Origin: Malus domestica
Taxonomy: Eukaryota; Streptophyta; Magnoliopsida; Rosales; Rosaceae
Reading direction: 5' to 3'
DNA length: 64,000 bases
Assembly: GCF_042453785.1 (NCBI RefSeq)
Contig: NC_091674.1
Location: 24,444,001-24,508,000, forward strand
How positions within the stretch are numbered: position 1 is the stretch's first letter; each line of letters begins with the position of its first letter. The position numbers and the translations under genes are program-made. The notes below the pieces were generated by a model. The model saw only the letters and a list, made by a program, of their open reading frames with translations, ran no database searches and had not been told where the DNA came from. Shown one piece after another: positions 45,635 to 64,000 of the stretch.

Positions 45635-45926
45635 TGTCACATCTTGGCCTGGGCCCCACCACATCCCTGGCTCGACTCCACCATAGCACGATATTGTCCG
45701 CTTTGGGCCCTGACCACGCCCTCACAGTTTTGTTTTTGGGAACTCACACGAGAACTTCCCAGTGGATCACCCATCATGGGATTGCTTTCGCGTGAACTCG
45801 CTTAACTTCAGAGTTCCGATGAACCTGAAGCAAGTGAACTCCCAAAAGGCCTCGTGCTAGGTAGAGATGGGAATATACATGTAAGACTTACATGATCCAC
45901 TCCCCTGAACGATGTGGGATGTAACA
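45635..45926 (-). repeat. Cassandra LTR (minus orientation, outer)
   Basis: 292 bp on the minus strand, TGTTACATCCCACATCG to CCAAGATGTGACA. It serves as the 5' LTR. The interior next to it begins ATTTGGTATCATAGCC. Confidence 0.88.
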
Positions 45927-45992
45927 AGCCAGACAACCAGACCAAGTGTAAGTCATTGTCATTATTTTGTAGTTTTCACGAATATATATATA

Positions 45993-46899
45993 GAGGCAGA
46001 TTTACTAAGGGACCAGGGTAGTCTCGGGACCATCTAAGAGCTCGGATAAATGGCTGTGAGAACCTCCTAGGACTACCCAAGTCTGGGCAGTGGTAGAGAA
46101 GAGCAGCATCCATGGCTAATGCGCTGTGCAAAACTGAAAGAGGAAGAAGAAAAGGTTTTTTTTTTTAAATGACTTGACCAAAACGACATCGTTTTGAGCC
46201 AAGTCATTAAAAAAATTTAAAACCCACGTGAGGGCCTTCACGTGATAGCACTCACCATCTTTTATTAAAAAGTCAAACAATTTGAAATTTAATAAAAGCC
46301 CATGGCTTTTCATTAGTCTGCTTTCAATCAAATTCAACTTTATCAAATATAATATACCTGATTGCGCCACCTAAGCCAGCAAAGGCCATCAACAACAATT
46401 TTAGAATTTCTGTAAGTTTTCTAGTTTAGTGTTAGTTCATATATATTTATTGTTAATTTGTTAAGATTTTTAGTTTTAGTTTTTTATTTTATTTTTTAAG
46501 AACACTAATTAAAAACAAAAGGCTGAACAGTGAATTCATATATGTAAGGGTCTTTGATAATGGTTGGTAAGGGTTTTTGATAAAAAGCTAAACAATCACA
46601 CACTAACGGGCTTTAAACTAAGTTCAACCTTATTCATTGTTAATTTCTTAGGATTTTTTCATATCTATTTTAGTGTTAGTTCATACATATTTATTGTTCA
46701 TTTGTTAGGATTTTCTGATATTACTTGAATTGTTTTACAGTGTTTTTTTTTTTGGCGAATATTGTGTTACAGTGTCAGTTCATACATATTTTTTGTCGAA
46801 GTTGTAGTTTGCCATTTATTTTTCAATGTTATTTTCGTTTTTTTTTTTGGAAGTTGTATATAAGGACCACCCTATGTTAAAATCCTGGATCTGCCACTG
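45993..46899. mobile_element. Tip100-like hAT MITE in RPL17 pseudogene intron
   Basis: The right end GGATCTGCCACTG (reverse complement CAGTGGCAGATCCAGGA-like) and left end GAGGCAGATTTACTAAGG form inverted ends. Inside them GGGACCAGGGTAGTC and AGGACCACCCTA also pair. TATATATA flanks both sides (45985-45992, 46900-46907) but is low-complexity. There is no transposase. Confidence 0.7.
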
Positions 46900-48020
46900 T
46901 ATATATATTCATTTGGTACATGAAATTCGAAGTTTGAATTTTACATATTTTTAAGTTTTCTTCATATTATGTTAAATCGTAAATCAACCTGCTAAGCGAG
47001 GGGCAACAGGCTTCGAGTTTTAAGGTACGCATATAAAACTTGATTTACATGTTAGGTTGATTAGGGCAGATAAAACATGATGTTTTGGCCACAAGCAAGC
47101 CATTCCGTCGCTTTTGTGGCGAAGTAGGGCGAACTGCTCAGGCTAAAAACCGCCATTCCAATGGACAAGAAAGGTGGCCGGTGAAATCTGCACAGTTTTA
47201 TTCTATACTTGCTTAGGAATGTTGAGAGCAATGATTATGCTTTACTTGTATTCGGTTTTCAATCACTACAGCTTCATATCTGCATGATAGCTGCATATAT
47301 GTTTTCTGTTGACATATTATCTAACCGAAAGGTTCAGATGTGACGCCGCTCATACCGTGCTCATGGCGGAATGAATCGTGAGTGTTTTGGACATCCTGAG
47401 ACTCAGCTGGCTAGTAGGAAAGCGAAGGGAAAGCTCTACCTCTGCGCAGTGGTGCTTCTTCTTAAACAACGACGGTTAAACATGTCATGAGAGCTGTTGG
47501 TACTTTTGTTGTTTCTCGGAGCTCATGTGGAATGTGAAACATGTTTGAACAACTTCAAGTTTAAGTTGTTTGCCTTCGGTGCCCCGACCACATAGTTGCT
47601 ACAACTTTTACTTATGAATGAAAAATTATAATGGATGATTTTGATCATAGCATTTGCTTTATATACAGAAGTTGTTCCCAATGTTCCCAAATCCTATACA
47701 TTGGGCTGAATTCTCTAAAGTACATGTTTTGAGTATGGTATACATTGCACTTGAAGCGGCTCATTTCTGGTCGTTAAATGTTCTTGGATTCTTTAAATAT
47801 ATTCACCAATTAAGTTCATCAATTTATGTTTTATGGATGTAATTTAAATTTTCATTACTTCAACTAGCTCAAAGTCCAGTGGTTCTCTCGACGATGATCA
47901 ATTAGTTGTTAGTCTAATGATACTCAATTTCTAGGTTATCGAGACATGTACAAGTTTGAATTCCCCTATTATCCCTTGATAAAAGAAAATGATTTTTAGC
48001 CAAAAGGTTTATGAGATTGA

Positions 48021-48324
48021 CATAACTCTTCACTTTGATCCCTAAAATTTAACATCGTTAGAAGTGGTTATTGAATTTGTCTATCATTAGTCATTTTGGT
48101 CTTTATGTGAAAAACCTCCATTGGATAACGTAAAATGATAAAAATATCTTCAATTTTTGTCAAATCATTTTGACACATTGTTTATTAAATTGAAAGTATT
48201 TTTATAATTTTGGTCCTTATTTAACAAAAATTTTTCATAGAATGATCAAAATGACTAATGACAGACAAACTCAGACACCACTCCTATCGATTTTAATTTT
48301 TAAGAATCAAAGTAAGAAGTTATG
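48021..48324. mobile_element. MITE with CATAACT TIRs
   Basis: Left CATAACTCTTCACTTTGATCC and right reverse complement CATAACTTCTTACTTTGATTC give TIRs of about 35 bp extending into CTAAAATTTAACATCG/TTAAAAATTAAAATCG. A diverged, partial relative lies at 62205-62455. Confidence 0.72.
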
Positions 48325-48333
48325 CTAAATTTA

Positions 48334-48487
48334 AAGGAAAACTAATGAAAATGGCTTGAAAACTTTGAGTTTTAATGATAAAGACAAAATAAAGGGTAAA
48401 GTGAATAGTACCAGGATTAACTTTTTAGTGTAAAAATGTGGTTTTTCGTTAAAGTGAACAGTATCGGCAGTTTTTCGTTAAAGTCCC
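48334..48487. mobile_element. Mutator-like MITE, 9-bp TSD, copy 2
   Basis: Closely similar to 43603-43754. Nine-bp perfect flanks CTAAATTTA lie at 48325-48333 and 48488-48496. It sits directly against the end of the 48021-48324 MITE. Confidence 0.85.
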
Positions 48488-48860
48488 CTAAATTTAATGA
48501 TCATTTTAGATAAAAAAAATAAAAAGAAAATAATGGTTCATTGTCCACACGTTAAATTAGGTCGGTTGAGTTCTTTTCCCGTTTAATAATACAACTTTTG
48601 AGCAATTAATTACTTTCCCTCTTCTGTCTTGTTCCAGACCAATTAAACATTGAAAGAAATTTAATTTTTGTTGATAAGATTTGTCTTATCATTTGACAGT
48701 TTCAGCTGCTATGTGACGAACTCAATCCAGGTATTATATTTAGAGCAGGAATGGAGATTGAGTACCATCCTAAGGTTTGTTTTAAGATATTTTTAAAATA
48801 GCTGAAATTGTTTTTGGTAAAAAATATATTTGAATAAAATTATTTGTAAAATATAAATAT

Positions 48861-49092
48861 GGTTCGTTTGGATGTACTTTTAAAATGACTTAAAGAGCTT
48901 TTAAAGAAAATGTTTTTGGATTCTAAAAGCACTTAAAGTGCTTTCTGTAAGAAGTATCAATTATGTGCTTCTTCCAAAAAGCATTTTAAGTGATTTTTCA
49001 GGATTTACTTGCATTTTTATTAAGGATTGGTTCTAAAAATATTTTTACCAAAAATGCTTTGAATTATTTTAAAAGCACATCCAAATGAGCTC
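48861..49092. mobile_element. MITE with GTTTGGATGT TIRs
   Basis: Left GGTTCGTTTGGATGTACTTTTAAAAT and right reverse complement GAGCTCATTTGGATGTGCTTTTAAAAT give a TIR of about 26 bp, with foldback interior of AAAGCACTT/AAGTGCTTT words. A similar but end-less stretch is at 25140-25300. Confidence 0.7.
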
Positions 49093-49544
49093 GTAAACAC
49101 TGAAAAGTACTTTTCAAATCCAAAATATTTTGTCTAAAACCCTTTTCAGTAATTTTGTTAAAAACACTTCAAAACAAGTACTTAATTTGGAGTCAATCAA
49201 CATAAACAAAAAAGTTCATCTCTTTATTTTATGACGAGACAAGTTTGGTAACATGTAACTATCACAACACTAATGTTTTTGTGATTGATTTTAAAAGGTT
49301 GTAACACATAATTAATGGAAAATAAATTTCTATAAATGGAACTATAGAATATTACCATAATAAATAGAAGAATGTTTAAAGACTTTACATGAAAGTAACA
49401 CAAAAATGTATTATGCAACGATGAAAACCATGCACAATATAAGATCCATTCTAAAGACAAATCGCATTATCCCATCAAAATTTTGACCAATTTTATTCAT
49501 TTGCACAAATGGTGTATAATTTCAAAAATTTGACCATTTTTTTT

Positions 49545-49680
49545 TAGTATATCAATATTTTTAGACCAGGGAGAGTTCAGCTAAGCCACAAAATGAGTAA
49601 CCTAATTTGGTATTGAATTCGTCATTCACGAGATTCGAACCTAAGACCTCTTACTTCTAATACCTTCAATTGAGAGATTT
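49545..49680 (-). mobile_element. SINE-like repeat, copy 3
   Basis: The minus strand reads AAGTAAGAGGTCTTAGGTTCGAATCTCG, then GAATGACGAATTCAATACCA, TTAGCTGAACTCTCCC. This is the best-preserved version of the 4927 and 5350 copies, with the B-box-like GGTTCGAAT intact. Confidence 0.6.
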
Positions 49681-50233
49681 TTCAGCATTTAACATAACAA
49701 ATCCTAATTTGGCGTTTTAACTTTTGTTCATTTTCTTTAATTGTTCAAACAAATTTAAAACCAATGTGCTCGTTTGTGTAGATACAACTCAACTAACTAC
49801 GATCAAGAAAATTGTGTAGCCATTAAGAACATACATGAAATGTTGCTAAATAATTTGTCTGTTATACCTGTTCAATACCCATTAGTATATCAATTATGCA
49901 CTTTTTGTGCATTTTTAAAGTGTTTTGTTAAATATAATTGCCATGTTGAAACTCTCAACAACCAACTAAGAAAAACGCTAATGGGACTTTTTAAAAAGTG
50001 AGACTCTTTGCCGCCTCATGTTCTTACGCTAATTTTTGTGCTAATATTATAAAATATTGATAGTGAGTCAATGGAGAGTTCCACTTATCATTTCTCATCG
50101 ACTAACATAAACTTATCAAACATGCATGAGACACACACTATAATTCTCAATTAATATACTTAAATATCAACTGAGCACGTGAAAAATGCGCATCATTATC
50201 CGCTTAAAAATCATAAAATATCCAAGGAAATTG

Positions 50234-50342
50234 TTATTGGCGCTTCAAAAATATCATTTTGCACTCTAAACTTTCTATAATTAGAAAGAAAAATACACTC
50301 ATGAGGAGTGTATAATGAGATTTTTGGAGTGCTAATAACAGT
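50234..50342. mobile_element. Very small MITE, 109 bp
   Basis: TGTTATTGGCGCTTCAAAAA and the reverse complement of the right end, TGTTATTAGCACTCCAAAAA, form long TIRs; the two arms almost meet at TTTCTATAATTAGAAA, so a transcript would be a hairpin. Confidence 0.75.
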
Positions 50343-50454
50343 TCACAATATCCAATCATATTAAGAAATGCAATCAACCCAAAATCTCACTTTCCATTGA
50401 AATCAAATTTGTCAAAAACGTTAAAAAACCATGGGTCCATTGGCAAATAAGAGA

Positions 50455-50621
50455 AATTTTTCATTGTAATTGGAACATGAATGGTACATCACGTGTTTTT
50501 ATATAAGAGGTGGGAAATTGTATTTTTTAAGTTATTAACTTTTTAACACACACATCCCACAATTTATATAGTGACACATAATGTACTATCATGTATTCCG
50601 GTCACACTGAAAAATATATCG
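50455..50621. mobile_element. MITE, relative of 43435-43590
   Basis: Left AAATTTTTCATTGTAATTGG pairs with the reverse complement of the right end, ATATTTTTCAGTGTGACCGG, and GAACATGAATGGTACATCACGTG pairs with its mirror. A partial third copy is at 50750-50865. Confidence 0.65.
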
Positions 50622-51233
50622 GCAAATAAAAATTCAAAGCCCCCTTGCATGAGTGGCAAATAGGGAATCAAAGCCCCCTTGCATGAGTACTCTCCCTACA
50701 CAAAACCTTCTCACTCCACCAAGTATAAATGCAAGTGCAGCAAAACAATGATAAAATTTTTATTGTGTCCGGAACACATATAATACATCAAGTTTCATTG
50801 AAAAACTTATTTTTAAGTTGTTAATTTTTAACGCACCCATTTATATAGGGATACTAAAACATGTCTCCAAAGACAAGAAACCCCACTAGATGCAAGAAAC
50901 CAAACCGTCTTGTGTCTTCCCCCAGCGCATTTTAGGAAAAACCATGCAGGACCCACTAACCTGCGCCGTCGTCTACCCCTGTAAAATCCATCTTGGGGAC
51001 ATCTATCTTCCATGCACCAACCGAACACAAGGAGAGGAAATATATAATATTAATTTTATTTTTTTATCAATTTTTTAAAAATAACAGAAAACTATAAATG
51101 TAAAAATACAAAAAACAAGACCCATAAAATAATTAAAATCTCTCTCTCCGTTTGTTTCTCTCTCCGTTCGTTTGTTTCTCTCTCCTCATAGCATCTCTAG
51201 CAGAGAAAAAGGAAAACGAAGAGAGAGAGTGCC

Positions 51234-61444
<10,211 letters not shown>

Positions 61445-62204
61445 AGGCATGTGCTGTAGAAAAAGGGTTTTTTTCCGTTTCCTTATCAAATTTTTTATTT
61501 TCTTTTACAATTTTCCCTCCCATAAATTTCTGCAGTTCTCGTAGAGCCCGAAGTAAATTTTTGCCTCCATCTTAGTTAGGGCTGTGTGGAGAATCATCTT
61601 GTCTGTAAAATGAGATTCAGTTTATCAAGCTGCTTTTCTTGCCCCTTTAGTTCGACGGTGGCGGGCACAAGGGAAGCAAAAGCCTTCTAAAGAGAAGCGG
61701 CTTTGGCTTCACCACTTGTGTTTTGTTCCCCATCCTCTTGCTGTCGGCGTTGAGAATCTGTCTGTTAATTCCAGTTCAAAGGCGGAATGACCGTATGTGC
61801 ATATAGTCATTTTTTGTTGCGCTCGTCGGAATTGAACGATAAGCAGTTAGTAACCATTGACATTTTCTGTAACCATTGTTTTTTTTTTTTTCGGGTCTCT
61901 CGTCGCACGTTAGTTAAGTTACTTTACTGCATTATTTTTCTCCAGATTTGTCATAATTTTAGTGTTGAATGTTGTTGGATTAGCATAAGCTTGTTAGCGT
62001 TCGCTAATCGAACCTCGCTTTGCTTGCTGTTTTAACTTGAACTGCACCACTAGCATGAAAATTTACCGGTAGGAAAAGCTATGAAGGAGAAGTTGCTCCG
62101 GGAGTAGCAGCAGCCAAGCAATATCCTTGCGTACGTGATGTCGGGTGTCTGAAATCAAGAGTCCAGTTCGTAATATTACGTGGATTCCAATGATCTTCAT
62201 TCCC
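61445..62204. other. 3' flank of AAA ATPase gene
   Basis: Probably 3' UTR to about 61.8 kb (T-rich, TGTAAAATGAG near 61602). No further gene is seen. Confidence 0.4.
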
Positions 62205-62455
62205 AATTAGGCTTTTTAGTCAAAATGATATCTGAAAATGACATAATTTTTCATTTTGGTATATGAAAATCACAAAAGTAGCCTCAATTTTTGTCAAATT
62301 ATTTCGGCCAATTGTTTATTATATTACGGTAGTTGTCATTTTAGACCTTATTTAATAGAGATTTTTCATATAAGGACCAAATGATGAACGATGCACAAAC
62401 TTAGGAAATACTTCTACCGATTTCAAATCTTAAGAACCAAAGGGAGGAGTTATGC
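62205..62455. repeat. Diverged relative of the 48021 MITE
   Basis: Shares CTCAATTTTTGTCAAAT-ATTT, TTGTTTATTA-ATT, CCTTATTTAA, TTTTTCATA, and CGATTT-AA-TCTTAAGAACCAAAG...GAGTTATGCT with the 48021-48324 copy. The left TIR is decayed. Confidence 0.55.
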
Positions 62456-62924
62456 TCATCTCAATAATCATTTTGACTTGATTAAAATTACGATTACAAA
62501 TAAATAAACTATGTCACATAAATTGTGATTAGTCTTAGTTGGGCTTATGCCACCAATTTCACCGGAGCACAATAAAAAAAAAACCCATGCTTACGATTTC
62601 GACACAAAAAAAAGAAAGAAAAAAAAAGTTACTTTCTGAATAACATTTACAGTCCGTACAAATAAAAAGATTAACCTAAAGAGTTTTTTAACTTTAATCA
62701 TTCAAGAAGATTGAAATTTAAAATAAACCTGGTGTTATATTATATATTGATTATAATCCCTTGATGTGTCTTTAATTCAAAATAATCAATGTGCATTTTA
62801 TTTAATCTCTCATTAAATATTTAAATTTATTAATATACAAATTTTAATTTATTTTTTGACCAAAAAAGATTTTATTTTAATTTATTAATTTTATTTAACA
62901 TCTTCAGACTTGAAAGACTCAATT

Positions 62925-63175
62925 AATGTACCGCAATGTGTGTACCGAAATGTATTATATTGAACTAATGTATTTAAATGTTGGTACCAAAATATATGCA
63001 TTGAAATGTATTATATTAAATTAATGTCCCTAAATGTGTGTATCGAAATGTATTATATTGAATTAATGTACCTAAATGTTTGTATCAAATTGTATGTACT
63101 GAAATGTGTGTACCTAATTCTATGCACCGAAATATATTATAATGAATTTAATGTACCTAAATGAATAAGACAAAG
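62925..63175. repeat. Degenerate tandem repeat (TAATGTACCTAAATG / CCGAAATGTATTATATTGAA)
   Basis: Units built from TTAATGTACC(T)AAATG, GTGTGTACCGAAATG and TATTATATTGAATTAATG recur about four to five times with drift. There is no coding frame. It is a minisatellite-like region. Confidence 0.6.
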
Positions 63176-63549
63176 TACATCGAAATATAGTGTACAACAT
63201 AAATTAGTTTATCTAAATGTTTACAACAAAATATATTACGATAAATGAAATGAAAATTATAATTATAATGAAATAAAATTAATACATTAAAAATTAGGAA
63301 GAAAGAGAGAAATAATTAAAAAATCAAAATATAATTAATAAATGAGGTTATTAATGTATGAAGAGACTAAAATTAAATTTTAATCTTACTCATGGTTTTA
63401 ATTTAAAAATCATCTTTGCCAAGAATTAAAATGAAGTTTTTCATTTAAAAAATAAAAAAGAAATGATGTCTCATGTATGATGGCACAAAAGTGTGGGTTT
63501 TCAAAACCTAATAAAACAATATTAAATTTTCCACTTGCTGCACACTTAA

Positions 63550-64000
63550 GAGCAATTCCACCCCTAAGGATTTTGCGCCAGCACCCAGCGCATTTATCCA
63601 CTCAAATGAACAGTAACAGACTCCAATGAACAGTAATAGGCCAAGGCATCTCCACTCCTAAAAAAATGCGCTGGCACCCAGCGCATTTATTTAGTGTGTT
63701 TTTTTTTAAGTTTATTTCGGATAAGATTTTTAACCAATTTCGGATAAAATTTCAAATAAACTTAAAAAAAAAAAACACACTAAAATAAAATTACATACTC
63801 ATCAAATAAACTTAAAAAAAAACACACTAAAATAAAATTACATAAACTCATCAAATAAACTATAAAAAAAAAACACACTAAAATGAAATTACATAAACTC
63901 ATCAAATACTCTTTATTCTTCAACCACAAGCTTTTTGGTATTTTTTTTTCACACAAAAAGTATATGAAAGCTTTGGTAGAAAGTGTAGAAAATATTGAAA
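63550..64000. repeat. MITE-like edge plus 3-copy tandem repeat, runs off window
   Basis: GAGCAATTCCACCCCTAAGG, AAATGCGCTGGCACCCAGCGCATTTAT and two CAATGAACAGTAA words look like the terminus of a GAGCATCTCCA-type element. Its GCGCCAGCACCCAGCGC motif is repeated at 63578 and 63668. From about 63757 a unit of 45-50 bp (ACACACTAAAATAAAATTACATA...CTCATCAAATAAACTTAAAAAAA) repeats three times. The other end is beyond 64000. Confidence 0.55.

Larger units (their letters stand above)
44608..45926. mobile_element. Cassandra TRIM palindrome (inverted compound), 5-bp TSD
   Basis: Cassandra is a non-coding LTR retroelement whose LTRs carry a 5S rRNA-like pol III domain. Left arm (+): complete LTR 44608-44901, then a truncated LTR to about 45064. 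Right arm (-): truncated LTR about 45066-45266, complete LTR 45272-45564, 70-bp interior 45565-45634, complete LTR 45635-45926. The 5S-like core reads GAAGTTAAGC, AATCCCATGATGG(G/A)TGA and CTGGGAAG(T/C)TCTCGTG. The outer edges are both U3 ends (TGTTACAT...ATGTAACA), and the whole is bracketed by AGCCA at 44603-44607 and 45927-45931. That duplication falls in RPL17 codons, so its identity is well supported. Confidence 0.87.
44420..47480 (+). pseudogene. RPL17: Ribosomal protein L17 (uL22) pseudogene, intron-containing, disrupted
   Basis: L17 is a 60S subunit protein lining the exit tunnel. The fragment keeps the gene architecture: ATG at 44420-44422 followed at once by a GTAAGT donor, then exon 2 from 44587 (GTG AAG TAT TGG AGG GAG CCA = VKYWREP). 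After the Cassandra insertion it resumes at 45932 (GAC AAC CAG ACC AAG = DNQTK) to a GTAAGT at 45948. 46990-47023 reads C-stop-ARGNRLRVL, matching the CKARGSDLRVHF region. 47079-47240 gives DVLA, HKQAIP and, after frameshifts, [23 protein letters not shown] and RNVESN. 47342-47450 gives RRSYRAHGG and PETQLASRK. At least one stop and three frameshifts are present, and the central helix region is missing. Introns show it is a duplicated gene, not a retrocopy. Confidence 0.87.

Noticed and set aside
44690..45900. Possible 5S rRNA genes
   Set aside because: The 5S-like blocks lie inside Cassandra LTRs, diverge from 5S in many places and lack the standard 120-bp gene boundaries.
62925..63905. CRISPR-like array of repeats
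   Set aside because: Units are degenerate, contiguous and AT-rich without unique spacers, and the DNA is clearly plant nuclear.

Overview
This window is nuclear DNA from a flowering plant: AT-rich intergenic space, split genes with GT-AG introns, many short TIR elements, and plant-specific gene families. The Cassandra TRIM, the long LTRs ending in GGGGTGTGTCA and the TAGGGGTGG-type hAT MITEs fit a woody rosid, and I favour Rosaceae (apple/pear-like). That placement is inference. No bacterial, organellar or CRISPR content is seen.

Layout. 1-1573 (-): a snurportin-1-like gene whose 3' end lies off the window. 1.6-6.9 kb: intergenic, with a foldback MITE, an hAT MITE and two SINE-like copies. 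6972-8921 (+): intronless EXO70 exocyst subunit. 10609-13013 (-): KIN-gamma/SNF4-like CBS-domain subunit in six exons, convergent with EXO70. 13.7-17.3 kb: a foldback repeat and a 2.29-kb solo-LTR-like insertion. 18023-21165 (+): small SAP-domain protein in six exons, one intron of which carries two tandem SINEs. 23.2-32.4 kb: gene-poor, made of two diverged copies of one segment, each filled by different insertions. 34705-36673 (+): a CYP94-type cytochrome P450 with a one-base deletion in exon 2. 36.8-39.5 kb: repeats and a Tip100-like TIR element. 40320-42688 (-): BAF60/SWP73-type SWI/SNF subunit (SNF12/CHC1-like). 44420-47480: a decayed ribosomal protein L17 (uL22) gene that keeps its introns and is broken by a Cassandra-derived palindrome and an hAT MITE. 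48-51 kb: a cluster of small MITEs and one SINE. 51234-61444 (+): a 27-exon FHA + AAA ATPase, reconstructed at 1,237 aa with all exon phases consistent. 61.4-64 kb: tandem repeats and an unfinished MITE-like element.

The intact genes are ordinary single-copy-style housekeeping or regulatory genes: snRNP import, exocytosis, energy sensing, chromatin remodelling and AAA remodelling. They are not an operon or a pathway cluster. The unusual content is in the mobile DNA. The Cassandra insertion in the RPL17 pseudogene has both outer ends formed by the same LTR end (U3) in inverted orientation, inside one pair of 5-bp target duplications. The duplicated segment at 23-32 kb supplies empty sites for several elements, giving a relative order of events.
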